A stretch of DNA of 10,824 nt from JOPF133 sp052144935 (GTDB taxonomy: Bacteria > Acidobacteriota > Terriglobia > Bryobacterales > Bryobacteraceae): assembly GCA_052144935.1 (NCBI GenBank), contig JBKQPR010000027.1:1-10824 (forward strand), written 5' to 3'. This document shows positions 1-7,457 of the stretch, in pieces (the stretch's first letter is position 1; every line of letters begins with the position of its first letter). Under the pieces are notes generated by a model. That model saw only the letters and a program-made list of their open reading frames with translations, did not search any database and was not told where the DNA came from. The translations under genes were made by a program, and so were the position numbers.

Positions 1-128
1 AGCCTGATGCGCGAGCTGTGGCTGGGGCGCACCGAGGGCGGCGGAAAGAAGCTGGTCGAGCTGCTGAATCTGCCGTCGCTGAACGTGCGCGGCATGTCGA
101 GCGCGCGGACCGGCGCGGGGGCCAGCAC
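1..128 (+). pseudogene. M20-family metallopeptidase fragment (internal piece)
   Basis: Reading from base 1 gives a protein-like stretch with no start in the window: it includes ELWLGRTEGGGKKLVELL, then LPSLNVRGMSSARTGAGAST. The segment from PSLNVRG through ARTGAGAS resembles the part of M20/M25/M40 dipeptidases that leads into the dimerisation domain, where the family normally continues with a VIPATA-type segment and a DxRLV motif. Here the family-like sequence stops at about base 128. The frame runs on as nonsense (WRRTASAW) to a stop at 154-156. The metal-binding residues would lie upstream of the window. The M20 identification is from memory of the family motif and is moderate; that the frame changes identity here is better supported. 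Confidence 0.5.
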
Positions 129-263
129 CTGGCGCCGGACGGCAAGCGCGTGGTGATGCTGGCGCCGGTGGACACCGGGGGGGCTCCCAAGCAGGAGCAC
201 GAGGTAGTGTTCCTGATGAACTTCTTCGACGAACTGCGGCGCAAAGCGCCGGTTGGGAAATAG
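129..263 (+). pseudogene. C-terminal tail of an upstream kinase/TolB-propeller protein (K0)
   Basis: This is the last 44 codons of a protein related to the kinases that follow. LAPDGKR is a PD40/TolB propeller-blade motif, and the end, LMNFFDELRRKAPVGK, matches the K2 end, LLNFFDELRRRAPTGDK. Bases 129-148 are identical to 5521-5540 in K2. Upstream of 129 this frame gives low-complexity Arg/Ala-rich sequence unlike a propeller, so the real homology begins at 129. The stop at 261-263 lies 11 nt before the start of K1, consistent with the same operon. The kinase and most of the propeller are missing, so this is a remnant, or the correct end of a gene joined wrongly to the sequence before it. Confidence 0.7.
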
Positions 264-266
264 GAA
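262..266 (+). promoter_or_regulatory. Ribosome binding site of K1
   Basis: AGGAA lies 8 nt before the ATG at 275 and overlaps the stop codon of the upstream remnant, which would allow translational coupling. It supports 275 as the start of K1. Confidence 0.5.
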
Positions 267-274
267 AAACGCAT

Positions 275-1063
275 ATGGCACTTTCCGCGGGCGACAAGTT
301 AGGCGCTTACGAAATCGTTTCCAAACTCGGCGCGGGCGGGATGGGCGAAGTCTACCGCGCCCGCGACGCCAAGCTCAATCGCGACGTCGCCATCAAAGTC
401 CTCCCCGCCGCGCTGTCCAACGACGCCCAGTACATGGCGCGCTTCGAGCGCGAAGCCCAGATGCTGGCCGCGCTGAATCACCCCAACATCGCCACCGTGT
501 ATGGCATCGAGCAGGGCGCGCTCGTCATGGAACTCATCGAAGGAGCCGACCTCAAAGGTCCGCTGCCAATCGACGAAGCCCTCGCCATCGCCCGCCAAAT
601 CGCCGCCGGCCTCGAAGCCGCCCACGAAAAAGGCATCATCCATCGAGATCTGAAACCCGCCAACATCAAAATCACCCCCGCCGGCGTGGTCAAGATCCTC
701 GATTTCGGCCTCGCCAAATCGGCCGAACCCGGCGCCGCCGCGGGATCGAGCGCCACCATGTCGCCGACGCTTTCGATGGAAATGACGCGCGCGGGTATGA
801 TCCTCGGCACCGCGGCCTACATGTCGCCCGAACAGGCGCGCGGCAAGCCGCTGGATAAGCGCACCGACATCTGGGCCTTCGGCGTAGTTCTCTACGAGAT
901 CGTCACCGGCAAACAACTCTTCGAGGGCGAAGACCTCACGGAGATTTTGGCGAAAGTAGTGAGGGACCGGGTCGACCTGAACGGCGTCCCGGCGAAGCTG
1001 CGTCCGCTGCTCGAACGCTGTCTGGAGAAGGACCCGAAGAAGCGCCTCCGCGACATCGGGGAT
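275..1063 (+). repeat. Kinase-domain repeat, copy 1
   Basis: The kinase-coding part of K1 is repeated at 2931-3719 and 5656-6447. By eye it differs from copy 2 at roughly 23 of 263 residues, and long runs are identical at base level (for example around HRDLKPAN and the TMSPTLSMEMTRAGMILGTA segment). Similarity drops sharply after the RDIGD codons in all copies. Confidence 0.85.
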
Positions 1064-2910
1064 ATGGAATTGCTGCTGGGGGAGAATGGCGGAACTGCGG
1101 GTCCCGCGCTGGCTGCCGGCCTGCCCCAGAGGAATTGGGCGTTGGTTGCGGCGGGGGTGTTGGGGTTGGGGCTGGCTGCGCTGGCGGCGGTGCACTTTCG
1201 CGAACTGCCGCCCGAAACGCCCACGCCCGTGAAGTTCCATCTCGCGCCTGAAAACGCTAAAATCGGCGCCTCCTATCGATTCGCCCTATCCCCCGACGGA
1301 ACCAAGCTCGCCTATTACGCCACCGGCAGCGACGGCACGCCACGCCTCTGGGTCCGCTCGATGGATACGCTGGAATCGCGGGCCTTGTCCGCAACCGATC
1401 TCACTCCTTCCCGAATGATCTTCTGGTCTTTCGACAGCCGGTTCGTGGCGTTTCCGAGCGGCGAAAAGCTAAAGAAGATCGACGTTTCGGGTGGTCCGGC
1501 GCAAACCCTCTGCGATGCCCCCGGAATTTTCTATGGCGGCTCCTGGAATCGCGACGGCACGATCCTCTTCGCCACCGGACTCGCCAAGCAACTGATGCGC
1601 GTCTCCTCCGAAGGCGGCACGGCCACGCCCGTCGCCTCCGCCGGTCCGCCCGCGGCAGGCGCCTACAGAGGACCGGTGTTCCTGCCCGACGGGCAGCATT
1701 TTCTTTACTGGAGTGCACTCAAACCCGATGCCACGGGCGTCTATCTCGGCGCGCTGGACGGCAAACCCGGCCAGGCGGCCGCCAGACGCCTGTTGGCCAC
1801 TGACCAATATGCGCAGTTTGTCCCGTTGCCGGACGGCAGTTCCGGAAGAATCCTCTTCCTGCGCGAAGGCACGCTATTGGCTCAGCCGTTCGATCTCCGC
1901 CGTCTGGAACTGGCGGGCGAAGCGGTCCCCGTGGCGGAGCAGGTAACCCGCGGGGCCGCGGGCGGGCAGTTTTCTGCTTCACGGAATGGCGCGCTGGTCT
2001 ACCGGACCGGGGAAGCCGACGCCGGCGCCCGGCTCACCTGGTTCGATCGCCAGGGTAAGACTGTGGGAACGCCGACCGGCGCGGACTATCTGTCTAACAA
2101 TCCTTTGGCGCTTTCCCCCGAACGGTACCAGGGTGGCCGCACAGAGTCCAGGAGAGCACGCGAACATCTGGTTGGTGGACCTCGCGCAGGGCGGAAAGAC
2201 GCGCTTCACATTCACTCAATCCGGCCGTGACGGGGCTGCCGTTTGGTCGCCCGACGGGTTGCGGATCGCATTTTCGTCCAGCCGCGCCGGTCATTACGAC
2301 ATCTACCAACACGCCGCAAACGGAGCGGGCGCGGACGAGTTGCTGCTAAAAAACGATGCCGACAAAATTGTCACCGATTGGTCCCGTGACGGGCGCTTTC
2401 TGCTATTCGACCAAACGAGCGGGAACGGGCGCTTGCTTCGGGTGCTCCCCATGGACGGCGGGGCCGTACGCAAGCCGATGCTGTTCCTGCAAACCATGTT
2501 CGATACAAGCCAAGGGCGCTTTTCCCCGGATGGCCGTTGGATCGCGTACAGCTCCAACGAGTCGGGGAGGTCCGAGATCTATGTGCGGCCGTTTCCGGCT
2601 CCGGCGGGCGGCGGTGGGAAGTGGATGGTCTCGCAAGGCAGAGGCCTGCAACCTCACTGGCGCGGGGACGGCAAAGAGCTTTACTACCTGATTCCGGGCG
2701 GGAACGCGATGGCATCCGAGGTGAACGGCAGCGGCGCCGCATTTCAAGCGGGCGTTCCCAAGCCGCTGTTCCGATTGCCAAATTGGCGCCACCCAGTGGG
2801 ACGTGAACGCCGATGGGACCAGGTTCCTGTTCCCCGTCATCGGCGGTGAAGAGACCACGCAAGCTGCATTCACAGTGGTGTTGAATTGGATGTCGCTGCT
2901 GAAGAAGTGA
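275..2910 (+). pseudogene. K1: receptor Ser/Thr protein kinase with TolB/PD40 beta-propeller, two frameshifts
   Basis: The intact order is a cytoplasmic Hanks-type kinase (residues 1-263), one membrane helix (about 288-308) and a periplasmic propeller. Kinase residues visible: glycine loop GAGGMGEVY (19-27), VAIK Lys41, helix-C Glu60, HRDLKPAN with Asp125/Lys127/Asn130 (an RD kinase), DFG Asp143, SPE 184-186 and D198-I-W. The activation segment is rich in Ser/Thr, as expected for autophosphorylation. Blades carry SPDG-type motifs (ALSPDGTKLAYY, VWSPDGLRIAFS, FSPDGRWIAYSS). The uninterrupted frame stops at 2230. An extra A at 2121-2122 (SPD-GTR becomes SPERY) shifts the frame; the propeller continues in the next frame to an extra A in AAA 2780-2782. 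Correcting both yields about 877 residues ending NWMSLLKK, stop 2908-2910. Substrate and ligand are unknown. It is a decaying gene or one carrying sequencing errors. Confidence 0.85.
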
Positions 2911-2916
2911 GGCGTA

Positions 2917-2922
2917 TACAAT
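2917..2922 (+). promoter_or_regulatory. Candidate -10 box for leaderless transcription of K2
   Basis: TACAAT (within TATACAAT, 2915-2922) ends 8 nt before the K2 ATG at 2931, which would place the transcript start at or next to the ATG. No Shine-Dalgarno sequence is at the usual distance: the only purine run, GTGAGG, overlaps the K1 stop and is too far away. I see no good -35 hexamer 16-18 nt upstream. It is therefore tentative, and coupling to K1 translation is the alternative. Confidence 0.35.
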
Positions 2923-2930
2923 AACTGCTC

Positions 2931-3719
2931 ATGCCACTTTCACCAGGCGACAAACTCGGCCCCTACGAAATCGTCGCGCCCCTCGGCGCCGGCGGGATGG
3001 GCGAAGTCTACCGCGCCCGCGATGCCAAGCTCAACCGCGACGTCGCCATCAAAGTCCTGCCCGCGGCGCTCTCTGCCGACGCGCAGTACATGGCCCGCTT
3101 CGAGCGCGAAGCCCAGATGCTCGCCGCCCTCAATCACCCCAACATCGCCACCGTCTACGGCATCGAACAGGGCGCACTCTTCATGGAACTCATCGAAGGC
3201 GCCGACCTCAAAGGTCCGCTGCCAATCGACGAAGCCCTCGCTATCGCGCGCCAGATTGGCGCGGGGCTCGAAGCGGCGCACGAAAAAGGCATCATCCATC
3301 GCGATCTCAAACCCGCCAACATCAAGCTCACCCCCGCCGGCGTAGTCAAGATTCTCGATTTCGGCCTGGCCAAATCGGCCGAAACCGGCGCCGTGGCGGG
3401 AGCGAGCGCCACCATGTCGCCGACGCTTTCCATGGAAATGACGCGCGCCGGCATGATCCTCGGCACTGCCGGCTACATGTCGCCCGAACAGGCGCGCGGC
3501 AAACCGTTCGATAAGCGCACCGACATCTGGGCCTTCGGCGTGGTCCTCTACGAGATCATCACCGGCAAGCGCCTCTTCGAGGGCGAAGATCTCACCGAGA
3601 CTCTCGCGTCCGTCGTCAAAGACCGCCCCGACCTGACGGCTGTCCCCGCCAAGGTACGTCCGCTCTTGGAACGCTGTCTCGAAAAGGACCCCAAGAAGCG
3701 CCTCCGTGACATCGGGGAT
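2931..3719 (+). repeat. Kinase-domain repeat, copy 2
   Basis: This is the second copy of the conserved kinase module. It is closest to copy 3: outside the activation segment I count about a dozen residue differences between them. Confidence 0.85.
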
Positions 3720-5655
3720 ATGGAGTTCCTGCTGGCGGAGGCGAACTCTCCCGCTGCGCCCGCCGCCACGGCTTCGCCGGCAAGATTCCCCTGGATGGCT
3801 GCGACGGCTGCGCTTGCGCTGGCCGCGGCCGGAGCATCCTCGATTGCCTATCGCGCCACGCGGCCCGCGCCCCTGCGCCCGCTAATCCGCCTGAACGCGG
3901 AAATCGCGCCGGATATGCCGCTGGCGAGTGCGCGCAGCGGACTTACGGGTGCGGGCGCGAGTGCGCGCATCGGAGGCTCGCTGGCCGTTTCGCCCGACGG
4001 CGCGCGCCTGGTTGTGACACTGCGCGGCACGGATGGGAAAGTGCGAATTTACACGCGCCTGATGAATCAAAGCGAGATGACGCCGCTGGCGGGGACGGAC
4101 GAGGCCTCTTACCCGTTCTTCTCTCCCGGCGGCGAGTGGATCGGGTTCTTCGCCGATAACAAGCTCAAGAAGGTTTCCGTCGAGGGCGGCGCCACGGTGA
4201 CGCTGTGCGATGCGCCCTACGGCAATGGCGCAAGTTGGGGCGATGATGGCAACATCATCGCGGCGCTCAACTTCGTCGGCGGCCTATCGCGGATCCCTTC
4301 CGCCGGCGGGACGCCCGCGCCGGTGACGAAGTTGACCTCCGGCGAAGCTACCCACCGTCGGCCCCAGGTTCTGCCGGGCAGCCAGGCGATCCTGTTTACT
4401 TCGTCCGCCCAGTTGGATAACTTCCAAGACGCGAAGATCGAGGTAATATCGCTCCCAACCGGCGAACGAAAGACCCTCGTAAGCGGGGGCTATTCCGCCC
4501 GTTACCTGCCGTCGTCAACCGGCGCGGGGCAACTGATTTACCTGCATCAGAGCACGCTATTCGCCGTGCCCTTCGACGCCAGCCGTCTGGCCGCCAGCGG
4601 CTCGCCCGCACCCATTCTGGAGGATGTCGCCAGCAATCCGGGAGGGGGCGGCGATTTTGCGTTCGGGCAAAACGGGACGTTCGTCTATCTCTCCGGCGAG
4701 GGAACGAATGGGTGGTCGATTTCCTGGGTGGATCGCTCCGGCAAGACGCAGCCGCTCGAGACGACTCCGGGCCAATACCACGATCTGCGGTTCTCGCCGG
4801 ACGGCAAGCGGCTGGCGTATTCGATGGTTAGTAGCAAGGGAAGCGACATTTGGGTGAAAGATCTGGATCGAGATACTCCGTCGCGGATCAGTTTCCTGCC
4901 GGGCGCCAATGTCTACCCCGTGTGGGCTCCCGACGGGAAGACGATCGTGTTCGCATCCAGCAACGGGGCGCCTCGCGTTTTTGTACGCCATCCGGCCGGA
5001 CGGATCCGGCGAGGCAACGCGGTTGACCGACGAAACACTCGGATCACTCGGAGTAAATCCATTTTCGTTTTCGCCGGACGGAAAGCGCCTGGCTATCGTT
5101 CAGAACGGAACCCGCGGCAACCGTCAGATTTTCACCGCGGCTGTGGAAACCGATGCCCGGCCGGGCGCTGCCGGGGTGCGGCTCGGCAAACCAGAATTGT
5201 TCCTGGGAACACCCTTCCAGGAACAGCAACCGGCGTTTTCGCCCGATGGGCGCTGGTTGGCCTATGTGTCCAATGAGACGGGGATCTTTGAGGTGTACGT
5301 GCGGCCGTTCCCCGGCCCCGGAGGACGGTGGCAGGTTTCGGCGGGCGGCGGCGTTTGGCCCCTGTGGTCCCGCGATGGACGGGAATTGCTTTTTCAGACT
5401 CTGGAGGGGCGCGTGACGGCCGTCAGCTATGCCGCCAAAGGAGACGCATTCACGGCGGGGAACCCCCGGTTGTGGATGGAGGCTCGTTTGCGGAACGTGC
5501 TCGGCTCCGTAAATTACGATCTGGCGCCGGACGGCAAGCGTCTCGCGGCGATTCTCGAGGACGATGCCAGCGGCAAGAAGGAGCCCACGCACCTGACCTT
5601 TCTGCTGAACTTCTTCGATGAACTGCGCCGCCGCGCGCCAACGGGGGACAAATAG
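2931..5655 (+). pseudogene. K2: receptor Ser/Thr protein kinase with TolB/PD40 beta-propeller, one frameshift
   Basis: The layout is the same as K1: kinase residues 1-263 with GAGGMGEVY (19-27), Lys41, Glu60, HRDLKPAN (123-130), DFG (143-145) and SPE (184-186); an Ala/Pro-rich linker; a membrane helix at about 287-306; then propeller blades (AVSPDGARLVV, FSPDGKRLAYSM, VWAPDGKTIVFAS). The first frame ends at 5276, but its sense is lost at a run of five T at 4978-4982. Removing one T restores LYAIRPDGSGEATRLTDE and further blades (FSFSPDGKRLAIV, AFSPDGRWLAYVSNETG, LAPDGKRLAAIL) to the end LRRRAPTGDK at 5653-5655, giving about 907 residues. The start at 2931 aligns exactly with the conserved N-termini of K1 and K3 (M-x-L-S-x-GDKLG). 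K2 shares little with K1 beyond general blade pattern in the sensor half, so the two probably sense different things; this last point is inference. Confidence 0.87.
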
Positions 5656-6447
5656 ATGCCACTTTCATCCGGCGATAAACTCGGCCCTTACGAAATCCTC
5701 TCCCCGCTGGGCGCCGGCGGGATGGGCGAAGTCTACTGCGCCCGCGATGCCAAGCTCAACCGTGACGTCGCCATCAAAGTCCTGCCCGCCGCACTCTCTG
5801 GCGATGCGCAGTACATGGCCCGCTTCGAACGCGAAGCCCAGATGCTGGCCGCGCTCAATCATCCCAACATCGCGACGGTGTATGGCATCGAACAGGGCGC
5901 GCTCGTCATGGAACTCATCGAAGGCGCCGACCTCAAAGGTCCGCTGCCCGTCGACGAAGCCATTGCGATTGCGCGGCAGATCGCCGCCGGCCTCGAAGCC
6001 GCCCACGAGAAAGGCATCATCCATCGCGACCTCAAACCCGCCAACATCAAGCTGACGCCCGCTGGCGTAGTCAAGATTCTCGACTTCGGCCTGGCCAAGT
6101 CGTCGGGCGAATCGAGCGGGACTTCAGCCGCGAGCCCCACCATGTCGCCGACCCTTTCCATGGAAATGACGCGCGCCGGCATGATCCTCGGCACCGCCGG
6201 CTATATGTCGCCCGAACAGGCGCGCGGCAAACCGCTCGATAAGCGCACCGACATCTGGGCCTTCGGCGTCGTCCTCTACGAGATCGTCACCGGCAAGCGC
6301 CTCTTCGAGGGCGAAGATCTCACCGAGACCCTGGCGTCCGTCGTCAAAGACCGCCCCGACCTCACGACTGTCCCCGCCAAGGTGCGTCCGCTGCTGGAAC
6401 GCTGCCTGGAAAAAGACCCCAAGAAGCGCCTCCGCGACATCGGCGAC
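5656..6447 (+). repeat. Kinase-domain repeat, copy 3
   Basis: This is the third copy of the kinase module, with a one-codon insertion in the activation segment. Its right edge coincides with the join to unrelated sequence. Confidence 0.85.
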
Positions 6448-6489
6448 ACCCGGTCTTCGTCGTCAACCAAGGAGCCAATCAGACGGTGA
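5656..6489 (+). CDS. K3: truncated Ser/Thr protein kinase, kinase domain only
   Basis: The ATG follows the K2 stop with no gap (TAG-ATG at 5653-5658), so translation is probably coupled; GGGGGAC at 5643-5649 could act as its ribosome site. Residues 1-264 are a complete Hanks-type kinase: GAGGMGEVY (19-27), Lys41, Glu60, HRDLKPAN (123-130), DFG (143-145), an activation segment one residue longer and richer in Ser (SSGESSGTSAASPT), and SPE. After RDIGD the family sequence ends; 13 foreign residues (TRSSSSTKEPIRR) lead to a stop at 6487-6489, encoded by the out-of-frame start of the following Ig-like fragment. The linker, membrane helix and propeller are all missing. If the join is real, the product would be a 277-residue soluble kinase without a sensor. 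Residue 28 is Cys where K1 and K2 have Arg. Confidence 0.8.
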   Translation: MPLSSGDKLGPYEILSPLGAGGMGEVYCARDAKLNRDVAIKVLPAALSGDAQYMARFEREAQMLAALNHPNIATVYGIEQGALVMELIEGADLKGPLPVDEAIAIARQIAAGLEAAHEKGIIHRDLKPANIKLTPAGVVKILDFGLAKSSGESSGTSAASPTMSPTLSMEMTRAGMILGTAGYMSPEQARGKPLDKRTDIWAFGVVLYEIVTGKRLFEGEDLTETLASVVKDRPDLTTVPAKVRPLLERCLEKDPKKRLRDIGDTRSSSSTKEPIRR

Positions 6490-6962
6490 CCGGGACGGCG
6501 ACGGACCTCGCGGGATTCAGCGCCAGCACCACCGTCGTGGTCAACATTGACGAGACCCCTCCGGTCCTGGTCGTGACTTCGCCGGCCAATGGGGCGGTCG
6601 TTAACACCGGCTCCCTGACGGTCTCGGGCACTGCCACCGACGCGCTTTCCGGGATCGCCTCGCTGACGTGTCAGGGCACCGCGGCCGTGCGATCAGGTTC
6701 CAATTTCACGTGCGTCGTGCCCATCGTTCCGGGACCAAACGTGATCGTGGTGCAAGGCGCCGATCAGGCCGGCAATACCGCCCAGGAGAGTTTGACCGTG
6801 CAAGGAGGCGTCCCTGCCATTCTCACGGTCGTTCCCGGTGGCGGGCAACAGGGTCAGCAGAATGAGAGCGTGAGCCTGACTGGCCAGTTCACGCACTGGG
6901 TACAGGCTGGCAAACACGTCTACCAGGAAAATTTCAGTCCCTCTTCGACGCGCGGGGCATAG
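6450..6962 (+). pseudogene. Internal fragment of a bacterial Ig-like repeat surface protein
   Basis: In the frame that ends at 6960-6962 the sequence reads PVFVVNQGANQTVTGTATD, the end of one Ig-like/HYR-type domain. Next is a full domain beginning DETPPVLVVTSPANGAVVN and containing VSGTATDALSGIASL, a pattern seen in glucodextranase-B-like and other bacterial Ig-like folds. Then comes the start of a further domain, VPAILTVVPGGGQQGQQNESVSL. No start codon with a ribosome site exists; the first usable codon is a GTG at 6486 inside the domain. The domain pattern stops after FTHWVQ (about 6905); the final residues AGKHVYQENFSPSSTRGA are antisense to the next gene. Such repeat proteins are normally long, secreted and adhesive or structural. 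This one is cut at both ends. Confidence 0.65.
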
Positions 6963-7162
6963 CAATCGCAAAGGCCGACGTAATCGACATCGCTAAACGC
7001 CTTGAGATCGGCGACGTGCTGCTTGCCGATCAGACCAAACCCGATCTGCCCGATGCCTATCCGATCATTGGCGCCTAATATCCGGTTATATGAAATCGCC
7101 GTCAAAGCGGCGGTGCCCAGGAACGCTCGCCGCGTCCCTTGACAGATTTCGGCTTGATTCAT
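6920..7162 (-). pseudogene. Gfo/Idh/MocA oxidoreductase, N-terminal fragment
   Basis: Reading leftward from the ATG at 7162, the product is 80 residues. It begins with a twin-arginine-like leader (TRRAFLGTAAL, then SYNRILGAND). It continues with the first strand and loop of a Rossmann nucleotide-binding fold (IGQIGFGLIGKQH, GxGxxG type), then DVDYVGLCDCYAPRVEEGL. This is the usual start of the periplasmic Gfo/Idh/MocA proteins common in Acidobacteriota, which run to about 350-450 residues. Here it ends LKFSW-stop at about 6920, with no dimerisation/substrate domain. A good ribosome site (GAGGGAG, 7171-7177 on this strand) precedes the start, so the 5' end is authentic and the 3' end is lost at the join with the Ig-like fragment. 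Confidence 0.72.
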
Positions 7163-7170
7163 GGTTCATT

Positions 7171-7177
7171 CTCCCTC
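7171..7177 (-). promoter_or_regulatory. Ribosome binding site of the Gfo/Idh/MocA fragment
   Basis: The complement reads GAGGGAG, 8 nt before the ATG at 7162. It fixes the start and shows that the 5' end of this broken gene is intact. Confidence 0.55.
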
Positions 7178-7457
7178 AAGTCCGCCCGAGGGGCCGGCCG
7201 AGCAGATCAAGTAGCCTATAAGCGGCTTACTGACCGAGAGTATAAGTCATCGCACCGGCCGTAGCAACAGAAAGATGAGTCGCACGGTCGGCGCGAATGC
7301 GGTCGCGGAATCCATCGAAGTTCCAAAAACGTCTAAGCATCTAGCGTGCCGCGTGCTATTATTTGGCTAAGTTGCTGGGACCGACGGGTTCTTGGACCGT
7401 TGCCGGCTCTTCGTCAGATGAGCTTCGCATGCCCCGAACAGCACGGGAGCGTGTTTT
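7178..7457. other. Intergenic region between divergent genes
   Basis: These 280 nt separate the leftward Gfo/Idh/MocA fragment from the rightward cytochrome. No coding sequence is convincing on either strand. It is less GC-rich than the flanks. TATTAT at 7357-7362 could be a -10 element for the cytochrome, but I see no good -35 and the leader would be about 90 nt. A short imperfect palindrome (TAAGCGGCTTA) lies near 7220. Confidence 0.4.
7443..7449 (+). promoter_or_regulatory. Ribosome binding site of the cytochrome gene
   Basis: ACGGGAG lies 8 nt before the ATG at 7458. A second in-frame ATG at 7464 is further from it, so 7458 is preferred. Confidence 0.45.

Noticed and set aside
1..128. 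First 128 bases as part of the upstream kinase gene with a deleted G at the G run 117-121
   Set aside because: The repaired protein does not resemble the K2 sequence before LAPDGKR, while frame 1 resembles an M20 peptidase. A join explains it better, although the frameshift reading is not excluded.
253..858. Arg/Pro-rich 201-codon + strand frame overlapping K1
   Set aside because: It is a shifted reading of the kinase with biased composition and no domain.
299..1240. Long open frame on the - strand (313 codons) opposite the K1 kinase
   Set aside because: Similar antisense frames recur opposite K2 (2940-3299) and K3 (5665-6024) because GC-rich codon usage leaves few stops. The product has no recognisable domain, while the + strand has every kinase motif.
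2115..5000. Programmed ribosomal frameshifting in K1 and K2
   Set aside because: The sites (AA, AAA, five T) are not standard slippery motifs, differ between copies, and have no obvious downstream pseudoknot. Indels or sequencing errors are simpler.
275..6489. Kinase array as a new defence system
   Set aside because: Receptor kinases with TolB-type propellers are a known expanded family in Acidobacteriota. No nuclease, NTPase or other effector is linked here.
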